Source: Christensenella sp. UBA1782 (GTDB taxonomy: Bacteria > Bacillota > Clostridia > Christensenellales > DTU072). Taken from it: 28,058 nt of DNA. Of this stretch, positions 27,901 to 28,058 are shown one piece after another. The stretch's first letter is position 1, and each line of letters begins with the position of its first letter. The translations under genes were made by a program, and so were the position numbers. Below the pieces are notes generated by a model. It did not search any database. It was not told where the DNA came from and was given only the letters and a program-made list of their open reading frames with translations. The stretch lies in contig DCGI01000015.1 in the NCBI GenBank assembly GCA_002315475.1, positions 23,418 to 51,475 of the forward strand, read 5' to 3'.

Positions 27901-28058
27901 TTTATTGATGACGCTCGCCAACTACATTTTCGAAGTACCCGATATTATTCCCGACTTTGCAAGTTTGGAAATCGGCTACAAGCACGACGATCTTTCGGGT
28001 GTCCGTATCGTCTTCGACGAAAACAAACACTTCAATATCAACTACGGGTTCCGTCATA
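3896..28058 (+). CDS. Giant repetitive surface lipoprotein, 3'-truncated by the window edge (at least 8,054 codons)
   Basis: One frame stays open from the ATG at 3896 to the last base; I read the translation across the whole span and met no stop. The product would exceed 8,000 residues (about 0.9 MDa). Residues 1-24 form a signal peptide (M-R-K-D-K-L-L-K then a hydrophobic core) with lipobox IVAC and lipidated Cys25, then an acidic Asp/Thr-rich linker (about 26-52). The rest has no recognised enzyme, SLH, Ig-like or dockerin domain. It comprises degenerate beta-rich modules, helical blocks (largest about codons 4,209-5,595) and DTxFxxGxTYY cassettes. Cysteine is rare throughout. An anchored extracellular scaffold, adhesin or stalk is the natural inference. 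A repeated amphipathic-strand lipid-transfer fold is an alternative with no direct support. It has its own strong promoter and looks monocistronic so far. The C-terminus, and any wall-sorting signal, lie outside the window. Reality of the gene is near certain; function is unknown. Confidence 0.95.
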   Translation, partial: MRKDKLLKIAILVLCLVLAFCIVACTERVSDDPTDDDGNDSTRTEDNTSYSEKVKMTPAFQTIEESMSYLDDTVYTDPQWFCIDTTFVLNYNAYNKKDDGTYMTKDVVGGRKKAVYLSITIDANISLTDNSKSVVFFEVNEMTTGVTVLGVYYYESTLYTNFAGKKYYAEQINMTAVGKLLTELLAIGTDDEINIVEIVGNFLQATTPPINIAIGNATMDISSVFGTVWDSLLFDNTFIISYSSDMYTYSSLDEGVMTKHSVPKYQYVNEYFQLNKFLSMISEGVIDLGIAQIEISWTKFGLPDIDQFLEDTIGFSLRSIQQRDWPTISCPVYAIAEMQKVEKDGTDEYVYVFNGFGIGATAANGEFDFKLETTPFIFGPRGNEKGDDVSLVSMNLAGYSFGTSGKGKIYEKASLTNLEANFRMTVDTQGDDKFTVGDLTGNLFSLGGLEELPIVMDSGTKYTFDVKLAASVDLFDNANNYLQLTYKYNQKEVVSLYLAPDFDQKTVGDTVYTFNTLYLDCHNLTSGGQELFPNTKLERINLTDTLTGMLGETLMLYIDPYRGDTTASRNGAASVKNAATETKIEAGSGFNFMKVLEMIITRNEDDTGYRYIDIPNKESRILSLHFDNYGLNYLLSMFLGGMTLVDDGNGNLSYKGGLGFKNLEFSMDFSKPLSSIELAVNVTDNTTLSFSIGSRNEDGTYNTGISYFKMPDFDMSALGLDENLRASSTEAKTAAVALRSQYKPLDTSLSYTATVKGDLAIGSNAGTSINLDALIGMLSQDLLASFGIQSTSALRIGYEIQLGFALINMSQTTLIVDLYLLNEEGDQIHEGSPFIELYYRGQEDTLYVNTQVDEEWDFVTQFHDQMNLTKIITGSIPKFAVSELGIASLLSGFSMDINDLYSLVGVMNGAALHFNNDTFNAPASSDTVEVNVQNEGNAVSLIGSAIQSVTIDDGVLGVVVNQAILNIVGGMISSGLNGGLPLVHAGAEVHLGTAYKKTENGEILYRQTDGNIYYVADDGVVYAEDGTVTAVEPATLVLDPVLSDEAYVQFNVGLVDSLSETKESFYIDWVLLDSINITKTNNVMPKGTFASADYKVFSEWLASLTVSVDLELELALSSSHDVVQWEQLVDLLNEFNVLDGASDFISSLMKTVVVSLTSKMMNQETESNNGVKVGFAVHGTIDIANFFQSQLAVVVFDKTGEDNNGYLAADGQRYNVIIGVYMQNGGAELDMRYFGITLLQITDLKSTYQGILATLWDNYENAVQDATLSLSEQFTSGSEFNHTVLKQEILTYFLENQYNKYQVDNVVYFSTYFPKSNFKYICLDNDIIYVYEKMELDKYFLFEDGDNELRLQSTYYYYEILTSGTILVYTKGRAEAVATINPLSQNNSLVEADIHAIQRKILTNAYGTTTYDKDLFDAEIKAAAYQLYSGFVTKYAGYWDATYAKAQGTVQGYMEEELQSTVDELKTFIRLSYLNSTSYLTQKSQLATKAVSQIRSQYNRYAQSAAEIRASAEYQALLQRMLEEHIEEQVNNLYNNFNENQFISLLTTTASGVMDVNYLKAVTWRRIYRESAVASHAVYNAAPLFLSEYVKGQQEYDISIASNGSISSADKIALEINYNNGKVVLELVREVMNALFASYGMGSLGTYVQFDDFFAIIDTSEGLSVSLGVTFFTTYDFSLGVHSLSVSVDADEKDKYKVVMPSAEGALVKDVPNAVKVELEAYITLRNLLADDRYPEFEDSSPYVLSYVLKELIGNSEFKKSELKAYYAELVDTSGGEENAITLQARAYNRLYLEATTEQQTEMKNRLSMAWDKIQGGTAPLAYQGATEKSEKHYAYAWELLVNRAKIIDIDSLDFDILLEFVDQMNDTAHIYVDLWLDIKNVYSSKLKVTISRELLGEYTEVELVSAGDYDAATARRNQAMIGGEIPDNLYYEKKMTVTEQEVYELTADTKFLADKTYYIGMEEDVLAVMYDGSYNTSKDSFGGKIYLTTSVFNIGNVEINNTTDAFNSVFETFNENFVASTSESLRAFFGVNDDANNTALSASAQESLQALNAAKEYKTILDIVFERENISLNLLKDSIVTIVYLLTDQDITDVIDDLDFNISAGGVYGNEELSLSVALELGNNQNEEAPAASDTTDIIIGIKGLDVGLSDDVTVPNTWDKGPYVSLDTLTKLGFAWGGYVDMSLTDITKNVFNFDYGVEIFTSFWFEGRDIDIGFRADIPEDEFGESYGLKQSVYLDIRANMNLQTLSKLQDVEVYLSMTSYKNREIYDRILMKERRALMDSVYERFGNYADAWNALRSEVAIDAVDKKISYTDDTRYLRVEDNFAFCSLMDEILLGMKSIYNDSNVYEKSWKELYGQCGDYYLGDILSIYLLLEAKVDENGEKMTDSIGIANGYIDLAFLNVEPILLSDISDLTTTIGKIFEMNWEKLLFSGSQSASAQNGAMNADTESKHTLRDLDLASILRLTISTDRQQQFLMASVSSAAFYTVMQALGVPNIESYFGELPQSDDEYVEGQIYPQYSPTFTVSFENWNEESGSYELANIKLALKNLLTFTIAIDNPTFDITKGRQQITIREKVLEDGKYVDNYTTIDEVWLENPEIKMNLAGQLILDAEGVDKAEAGAITDINFGNLLRTLATDDFPLDIMLSTLESLYGDLYFNFEAKINVLKVYDAVNTFLKSKSTDVKDIISLLGNMGLEAYIEITARSHENENKDLITKETVLMGFYLVQEQSGNESYLSLYADFSAFHISKIKITDLASTSSALIKRLSDLFTATEAENASYGARSEEELRWSLYHLYTALCASTTETAQNGVADYTGGQAMENFLQLTLGNSYGITVTAVAQVLIEILNEIFNDDNSLSVRAFENMVTDTILSGYDTEIQNYTLLVTEMENSLSGDKADAWDNLLEGSALSIVAGEKKKAEALFAQIEKNIYGITDEVELKQMAWDAYYWGIVGVTYAEVLSVYKVENDAGNTEKADRFIKITGLNLEKWGAMSGIIEQRRADKLNEGALATSVESLAAEYADYYLKAEVFDSYFAYVSNMKNLMDTYHQNAKNYVSSQQIVAQVGNATNSYAFDYLRNDATISSADRNRFNAILSEYSATSKNSITAGSSAWTKVYAEYENAYNDLMEALEYADDLAVELLGEGAKPFSLEDGSYDVLTGFAAGYSYTWKTVVMQYYLNNAKSTADVQSRLENAYVSMLTNERESINASLLYVYAWNEYTADVKRATKNETETGTLLRMNATYEKSMGEGVLEGIYTFKPVMVVGNDGQAEWKTVSVAQDLYSILNGDQEDSYIKQAYSSVPQLIIDTVNGQGTIEVGVIHEGNIVSLDLAFANFDIQVRFAEAGVSFGGGQNKTDLTKNTDYKVKDDAQEYTVKTISEYLSEQTDFVSIDEDFGYVFTDIDLLFDFNADETGYDMETLISLLLDSMGLELNYQGYSLSVGVIIDILQKLSASYRLNIQARVNVFSLIKNIEDGLASMDLALSLYPQNSTENNPVFQIILGAMDDGSSFVYVDLSTFNIQKLYITDALSYVRTLLFANNLAPMYFDPTAETSLSEVVEDAFLYSLWLEAENASASSSEFEELAIIMNKHGISTTITSTAIYAIMDMLNISAFEELLGAAGEINIDASLFTVASDRTKFTDGDRELIRLGLAYESNMEGSQKGSVAVDFSIKSMELELNQQTRILGVSDMAELERELSLYRLQTTDGDKLIVAEYDDNGDVRIDGDGNVIQTGDIAELKGSLPNLVVSTTLYVTINANSTNMEELNQKSPISDLLNKITGNLSDIIGNIMLSFVNDQEITFAIMVSADIDLGTGADTDYLQHIIDSSIVRIDIFAYHSENGVILSGADIPAKPWLMEDSGALATIIYQRGNLYVDATKLHINKLVLEDASSLVFSQDEASAAFWTGIAEDVKAATGSTGVGLDVALDWSKDGFFVLMEKDAIASILNILGLGGFDLFEQAGIQAYIEAVNVGYKDGNAGNTDPANQILSFAVGASVAMGKLNTGSDTLLQEGNSGFALNAFIKSLYIGFENFEKEKWEVQDPDAYVDISSLNTIRVDTQITMDLSDTEGRYELAEFLKSLIDVKTVGFTKDIQPILDFLESDSATLILDITAKVNYQSLLEAITAGGGLSDMLSEVQAQIAISTVKEDIVREDIIVLSFIRGDLYLDMSNLNESLDKIKVKDAIGTVKKLLGSSSTASSMAVKSGLSEDYYDNILSELRTLAAQNASSAISQAEALKSVIELNLSAAKGLAVSIVYGSVYTAIKYFIDEGNDTNYADTFALITTFSNPSLSINIDYNVNAKVQLSIPSTIYNDDENLLLNSWINTSKKHLGYENKSIVLYDESTLSYSTTVKDYGLLLDYMAEISEAYIDADTSEVYKNTLAAMATDLDTLLLQEATAIYANCATARSFTSLQEAVTELGKIDILSRYTEIVGFLTKVAQKTGRERVYTAVSMFYKGEFITNGLSDTVRGLLRDIWQEYLAKANGTTQYGMNYLEKNDIVLTTTIEKALARIIATSTLQTVLKNLSETEKLSYVNSWINDSSFLIGDSYASGVYKSFANRYTYYKNNENACKALFFDYVLILIYENPTTYAKQYASFFTSEVSGTNVVDAAICADMAALFYDNTDLISFLGRFGYTDVTELSQRLAVQSLALAYRRGMIVAEDVWLIRIGEEISHTVTTEEQYEVHTAEYDELSNALKATAWELYREQLDEYNFAMSEFALDTALSAAGLNTEDEDVRAVVSAGKTILGKVLSAEEVASITSVLTEKDIYDMVEKGYAELVGKAKVSLSGESNEQLYNRFRAITDASVKTLVLKNLEQKEYTETKSKAAAFYAYYIDGETDLSGSTFVDIEQKLGGITKEKIQTAVSDLLTAMSLYTAIADEEGKIQQYRQDQSLLGTKSRTIDAQVALYREILAYRDKLLEIYTPAVAESMLAGSFVDEEKSQADKLLSKVVMYASIGYTPLEETVTEAYKKMLAKRDFYLTVTEILVRNQVTTAVEAAAYLEIERYREEYNALSYEALLSNNSESLYYLIWSEMMIATYCDVSYHEEAGKTFTKEELIELRRILQAIPSAIRSYNKAQNIVLNEQQEIALTYFLLFDMQKAFLYIDEVYEEVLDGTNTVYSIVSDLVANVGNAFLTLGLATSSKTTFTEKGIEAVNVVNAKYQAKMESLRADSRVVHNNYKSYLEWNVSEDSWKALMGDVDLSAFATFDDFYAYITTGSHEGYQFTADSVASKNFKTMTEVLYKTYDDTRKDLEKDTEKKLSALMKEFLSAGKNIADYLKAYDAEFGTKQTERLSTDKLGGLFPDTIGNDNVYAAALAFLQMNESGTYDTVLSGLSLQYVGIVRYAVAYGVLCVDEGTKAQATQYYADYKAGKYFETGYELSEEVFDTVAKAIVYADGVSGTLQKGFGSVAAMTVAEEYAYKTALYYYSVRNHTANFDAALYEKAYEAFLRMSASYERYIELEDIRNSVIFETLYLKDKDLRMQILESINEAANGTIRDTASAINSEKSYFSIENVDIYLQITEAFGEELGEFYDSLVKDIEGDVGLKSVGTLYEEIRDDLAKYVFAEKMDATEKAQVIYSILNDATVSYQQITSFPAYYTYDGTNWDMVGILNEQYLTTYYQWNGTSFVKTTDKELPVVYEKAKVMTDTLLGEKIPSTSVYYVEQAGSYVVTTDTEFEIGTEYFLFTPVETIDQTKINTYYTAIYDYTYVSEYQEAVDAFKAAIEYLVASAEIMPTVAEEILARYSSTDSKYVASMLNTASHLLTYLKALVLAYQNGLSEYIVTYYSNNVNSLKSRVATQGYQKAESVLGTSTDNYAASEDFLKKEADGTTTKVTYTTETSQTYTPSVATSRTLQNNESTVSGSEAYYVSENHFDSTYTATVQTNYSALKSSVGTLLNGNYSLANIVGQTGITVDSAYEYVQTRSEFTLPTFEAEFNYSASELLSHDLAREGKDSADQTVTLGNLVSTYPIPLFVRNDSGTFVSATGRIQANEQYYRMTSPAQGVDPSTGVAAVVGAKINCKVYNQDGSECTDTKYQNGKTYYYYPGTYIFEKLDSSEYSDMVGAPVSQYTSLVYEKNGDVYRQTTDVVFVAGHTYYVRKDAKNTDKGYQAVYWIASSYSASATSSYQYISKPDWVAEEGAADSDYLQSDAEAAAKEWATGKQSDLKEACLTAYKADVARLLAYVESMKNKLIAYDLTGSDANALTTFSEKLLSGWNEWTKAKHSLSDADIGLGILAAWKNLGSLSSSGYGDYVLQYQQLTALTDMIQTMVNAQKIAASTNNGLKVVADKVSGATNADILTGLNVQSILQATDLFAKEEVTKLTNRQARQVLYALQKSLSGKGEWVSSVAYTARLTTLQNIFDSYSYALRGVLTEKYDEYGHVAVDSALATQDDKTGETSSLYANFKNMHRDSLNTIVKNVIYTEIDAEEGAILAHGLYRKLKEQNRVYALKDYQEWMETYEAQEKEMVLDCFETVVNVLNTEYSAQSVVKTFVNTTMKEKYQEFLIEFTKELRAKYIAFGGTTTLPTAEKIQEAPESSFVTVVKAMQALGRSTYLSVSGMMDFAESILLELFGSKTVLDDADRREVLFRLVDAVVNDTYTFEMNTGMQSAYDGLVSAYLTLLFDTAYGDALHAYDNYYNAVIADTVAASEYGTAVLDWYTEVADTIEGISRLMADAEVETQSIWKSTKTFASLSSAKKMRVIIGLQQKTNYGLDGIKRSTEEIFNKYVASTMANEYYVYKSSDFAAGLAEKFDEVRSMVGYADFIAAVDDAVAATPVAYTDETKETQTAWKNFTTGTQKEKALMLVYWAEYVLPYFVEDMTTEMRIWYNNNEKSENNLSVYAAMHALSDSEEYMNLALWTHYFGDSENVYTVELLTPTKATVLTDDGTFFVCKNAYENILTSTTNKGVRQYKLEVGNTYYIFRLVTGYDISESAEYFVRKTGFEAGAGDKYIVSEAALEVNAEITSPLYEEKDGFYFLTQDRYVDPLTVYYTVTKDASGSVSLTTVDTFVRKGEYFAAQYHTDYAVLENRLSVNDKVNRIGKDSTDAEIEELFKLLSFADDSEIMNSFTELLRKEAKDDSEDILYQGETFAQTFFSEYEEARLNAQVVSEMQLGLSLRGSNSNFKLSTVTYSKEGDRIVRREVDKEDNSEKDADIITDVEKNEFANYDDLQLYFSFGGYMAFGLKEGQTNMISLINLLFSELNMSDLYLEFKSTAVLGGTLQAEIAIDMAKATSKDEDEIAESLNAKLELAYTLSQFGASGEAVRFEQVIMSIYIHNAKVYVSLEVFDTKLEVAFAFDAVSFIKDLLSGGSEEEIENENSAHLIDQIIEAYGSGSKVNPFAQLANASATGDDENALEALLRLSSGEASLILTVDVLIQALDAILTNFEPTDEMVDLVNIVFTQGEVKLEYGEDFGIVLHIEDNKKESSSGADNISYDFTFGLLNDTRFSMNPDKYYNDFVQSMIHKETKESAEEYGESIVFADYYQSVFSITDVVKGNLPQDYSLSLAVADIFGSRLQANASVTLSSDLLMTVINWSTLFDALDSEGIEAFLYMKLMENAKGDLRFDISIDIDVEDIYFDFSVRAYNSDNVNIFNMYEMCGVLNNDEGVAPQYNPVLYFDLGDTGKSGEKYYCDGMSFYNLLGTDLIYVFLKLTGSESNTLTPYLDYFNSRLQNATGVVGGQAESISDVNWGRVFESITIGQSSIGIRTSAELANTLIRLLDSDWTFSDFGNITLDIDFVANELFLSVPIDSAVKDEDGNVINDSKVKYGLGIGNLSFHIGEAVDFLGAGNTIQTKFGSYNDLNSYIWIAEVNSALEVNDDLNTLLDLSEITSSFIDGLNFRLQSNEEILAQELVFTLRTQVDLSDLTQIGLELQIKSKSGNVLIGVSYIGSYSSGSLFVDLSGLGYPQVYLTGVDLGTFVKDMLGDVFDGLLSEDTGALAARNASGSSGNDVGKAAEAAALYNSIADVDFSAYMLFLLYQADGDTHIFNVAITGALLMTLANYIFEVPDIIPDFASLEIGYKHDDLSGVRIVFDENKHFNINYGFRH
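4235..4450 (+). repeat. Beta-rich module, copy 1
   Basis: First copy of the recurrent module in the giant protein: an alternating hydrophobic strand with an A-N dipeptide (YLSITIDANIS), a strand pair (VFFEVNEM, VTVLGVYYYE), then the core STLYTNFAG...INMTAV and a short helix KLLTELL. Compare the later copies with LYVDLS cores. Confidence 0.5.
5273..5557 (+). repeat. Beta-rich module, copy 2
   Basis: Begins with TFDVKLAASVDLF, continues with paired strands (LQLTYKYN, VVSLYLAPDF), then the core TLYLDCHNL...LERINLTD and a helix LTGMLGETL. Same element order as the other copies. Confidence 0.5.
6134..6532 (+). repeat. Beta-rich module, copy 3 (divergent)
   Basis: Strands SYTATVKGDLAIG, RIGYEIQLGFALI and LIVDLYLLNEEGD lead to FIELYYRGQEDTLYVNTQ and then MNLTKIITGS. 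The core is diverged (NT for DL) and the spacing longer than in the best copies. Confidence 0.4.
8072..8680 (+). other. First helical block of the giant protein
   Basis: About 200 residues rich in Ala, Gln, Glu, Leu and Tyr with few Gly/Pro and heptad-like hydrophobic spacing (for example EELQSTVDELKTFIRLSYL and EYQALLQRMLEEHIEEQVNN). A helical bundle or coiled coil inserted between beta-rich stretches is likely. Confidence 0.5.
9734..9778 (+). repeat. DTxFxxGxTYY cassette, copy 1
   Basis: Residues TADTKFLADKTYYIG. Matches the short pattern shared with copies near 20.9, 22.0, 22.2 and (weakly) 24.6 kb; Asp stands in for the usual Gly. A Tyr-Glu strand (LYYEKK) precedes it, as in other copies. 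Confidence 0.5.
9851..9910 (+). repeat. Beta-module core, isolated divergent copy
   Basis: Residues IYLTTSVFNIGNVEINNTTD resemble the LYVDLS-x-hydrophobic-x-K-hydrophobic-TD core, followed by a helix (AFNSVFETF). The upstream strands are less clear, so only the core is marked. Confidence 0.35.
11000..11167 (+). repeat. Beta-rich module, copy 4
   Basis: Strand IYLLLEAKVDENG carries the A-K-V dipeptide context of the module start. A short loop leads to the core GYIDLAFLNVEPILLSD and the helix LTTTIGKIF. This copy is compact, with the middle strand pair shortened. Confidence 0.45.
11867..12202 (+). repeat. Beta-rich module, copy 5
   Basis: Begins LYFNFEAKINVLKVYDAV, then a helix, strands LEAYIEITARSHEN and LMGFYLVQEQSGN, the core LYADFSAFHISKIKITD (12116-12166) and a helix SSALIKRL. 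One of the clearest copies; the core aligns position for position with copy 6. Confidence 0.65.
12422..13672 (+). other. Second helical block of the giant protein
   Basis: About 415 residues of mainly helical character (Ala, Glu, Tyr, Asn, Leu) with Trp/Tyr-led helices such as AWDAYYWGIVG, WTKVYAEYENAYNDLMEAL and YAWNEYTADVKRA. No enzyme motif was seen. It is flanked by beta modules on both sides. Confidence 0.5.
14264..14512 (+). repeat. Beta-rich module, copy 6 (best conserved)
   Basis: YRLNIQARVNVFSLIKNI, strands MDLALSLYPQ and PVFQIILGAMDDG, the core VYVDLSTFNIQKLYITD (14432-14482) and helix ALSYVRTLLF. Taken as the reference copy for the module. Confidence 0.7.
15137..15583 (+). repeat. 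Beta-rich module, copy 7
   Basis: Strands TTLYVTINANS and ITFAIMVSADIDLG, a further strand RIDIFAYHSENGVIL, then IIYQRGNLYVDATKLHINKL ending VLED (core 15515-15565). Longer than copy 6, with an inserted helical stretch between the first and second strands. Confidence 0.6.
16061..16477 (+). repeat. Beta-rich module, copy 8
   Basis: IRVDTQITMDLSDTEG and ATLILDITAKVNYQSLLEAI are two successive module-start strands. The core follows as IRGDLYLDMSNLNESLDKIK ending VKD (core 16391-16447) with helix IGTVKKLLG. This is the last clear module before the long helical section. Confidence 0.6.
16520..20680 (+). other. Long helical section of the giant protein, part 1
   Basis: About 1,390 residues dominated by Ala/Glu/Leu/Tyr/Lys helices with no beta module. 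There is one short beta-like stretch at about 16,750-16,830 (SLSINIDYNVNAKVQLSIPS). Helices often open with Trp or Tyr pairs (AWELYREQLDEYNFAM, YREEYNALSYEALL). The pattern suggests stacked helical bundles or a stalk. I found no motif that identifies a family. Confidence 0.5.
20924..20968 (+). repeat. DTxFxxGxTYY cassette, copy 2
   Basis: Residues TTDTEFEIGTEYFLF, preceded by VYYVEQAGSYVV. It aligns with the copies at 22,001 and 22,163 and marks a short beta-rich interval within the helical section. Confidence 0.55.
22001..22045 (+). repeat. DTxFxxGxTYY cassette, copy 3
   Basis: Residues CTDTKYQNGKTYYYY, preceded by KVYNQDGSE. It matches the pattern with Tyr for Phe and contains one of the protein's rare cysteines. 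Confidence 0.55.
22163..22207 (+). repeat. DTxFxxGxTYY cassette, copy 4
   Basis: Residues TTDVVFVAGHTYYVR, preceded by LVYEKNGDVYRQ. Clear copy lying 162 bases after copy 3, so the two form a local tandem pair. Confidence 0.55.
22322..24517 (+). other. Long helical section of the giant protein, part 2
   Basis: About 730 residues of mainly helical sequence, with Trp-led helices (AWKNL, EWMETYEAQEKEMVLDCF, AWKNFTTGTQKEKALMLVYW) and few strands. It resembles part 1 in composition and is bounded by cassette-containing beta stretches at both ends. Confidence 0.5.
24641..24682 (+). repeat. DTxFxxGxTYY cassette, weak copy 5
   Basis: Residues QYKLEVGNTYYIFR keep the G-x-TYY half of the cassette but lack the DT half. 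Similar partial pieces follow (AEYFVRKTGFEAG). Marked as a degenerate copy. Confidence 0.35.
25532..25834 (+). repeat. Beta-rich module, copy 9
   Basis: First module after the helical section: LYLEFKSTAVLGGTLQAEIA, strand KLELAYTLSQFGASG, then IMSIYIHNAKVYVSLEVFDT with KLEVAFAFD and helix VSFIKDLL. The order strand, strand, YVxLxV core, helix matches copies 5-8. Confidence 0.55.
26603..26872 (+). repeat. Beta-rich module, copy 10
   Basis: LRFDISIDIDVEDIYFDFSV, then PVLYFDLGDTGKSGEKYYCD and helix LGTDLIYVFLKL. The core reads LYFDLG instead of LYVDLS and the second half is diverged. Confidence 0.4.
27473..27712 (+). repeat. Beta-rich module, copy 11
   Basis: LVFTLRTQVDLSDL, strands IGLELQIKSKSGNVLIGVSY, the core LFVDLSGLGYPQVYLTGVD (27605-27661) and helix FVKDMLGDVFDGLL. 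A clear copy near the window end, so the repeat family very likely continues downstream. Confidence 0.6.

Noticed and set aside
3896..28058. Giant gene as an NRPS, PKS or RTX toxin
   Set aside because: No carrier-protein, adenylation or ketosynthase motifs and no GGxGxDxUx nonapeptide arrays were seen. The lipobox start also argues against cytoplasmic megasynthases.
1..28058. tRNA, rRNA, CRISPR array, insertion sequence or phage genes
   Set aside because: None was recognised. There are no regularly spaced exact DNA repeats, and the repeats in the giant gene are protein-level and degenerate.

Overview
The window looks like a chromosomal segment of a low-to-moderate-GC monoderm bacterium of the Bacillota (Clostridia-like). 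The evidence is a DnaD-family primosome gene next to a DnaC/DnaI-type helicase loader, purine-rich Shine-Dalgarno sites, a textbook sigma-A promoter and a Gram-positive style lipoprotein signal. An uncultured gut-type clostridial lineage is possible, but genus-level placement is not supported by anything I can see.

Region 1 (1-3375) is a compact co-directional operon. It holds the 3' part of a DnaD-domain replication protein, a zinc-finger AAA+ helicase loader (DnaC-like), a LOG/TIGR00725-type Rossmann-fold protein and a HAD-superfamily phosphatase. Gaps are 3 and 13 bases, followed by an ATGA overlap, which implies co-transcription and coupled translation. The first two genes work together in loading the replicative helicase. 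The last two look like small-molecule nucleotide or phosphoester enzymes.

Region 2 (3376-3895) is a 520-base regulatory gap. It has a strong intrinsic terminator, a second terminator-like hairpin sharing the same 12-base tail, an unassigned hairpin, an AT-rich UP-like tract, a perfect TTGACA-17-TATAAT promoter and a roughly 95-base leader with two potential hairpins. The operon and the following gene are therefore separate transcription units.

Region 3 (3896-28058) is one uninterrupted reading frame that runs off the window. It has at least 8,054 codons, about 0.9 MDa at ~110 Da per residue. It begins with a lipoprotein signal peptide (I-V-A-C lipobox, Cys25), so the product should be anchored on the outer face of the membrane. 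I recognise no enzymatic domain. The protein is built from a degenerate beta-rich repeat (consensus near LYVDLS-x-hydrophobic-K-hydrophobic-TD), long helical blocks, and a short recurrent DTxFxxGxTYY cassette. Beta modules dominate roughly codons 100-4,200, a very long mainly helical section spans about 16.5-25.2 kb, and the beta modules return at the 3' end. This giant repetitive surface lipoprotein is the candidate undescribed system. Its C-terminus, and any downstream partner genes, lie outside the window.
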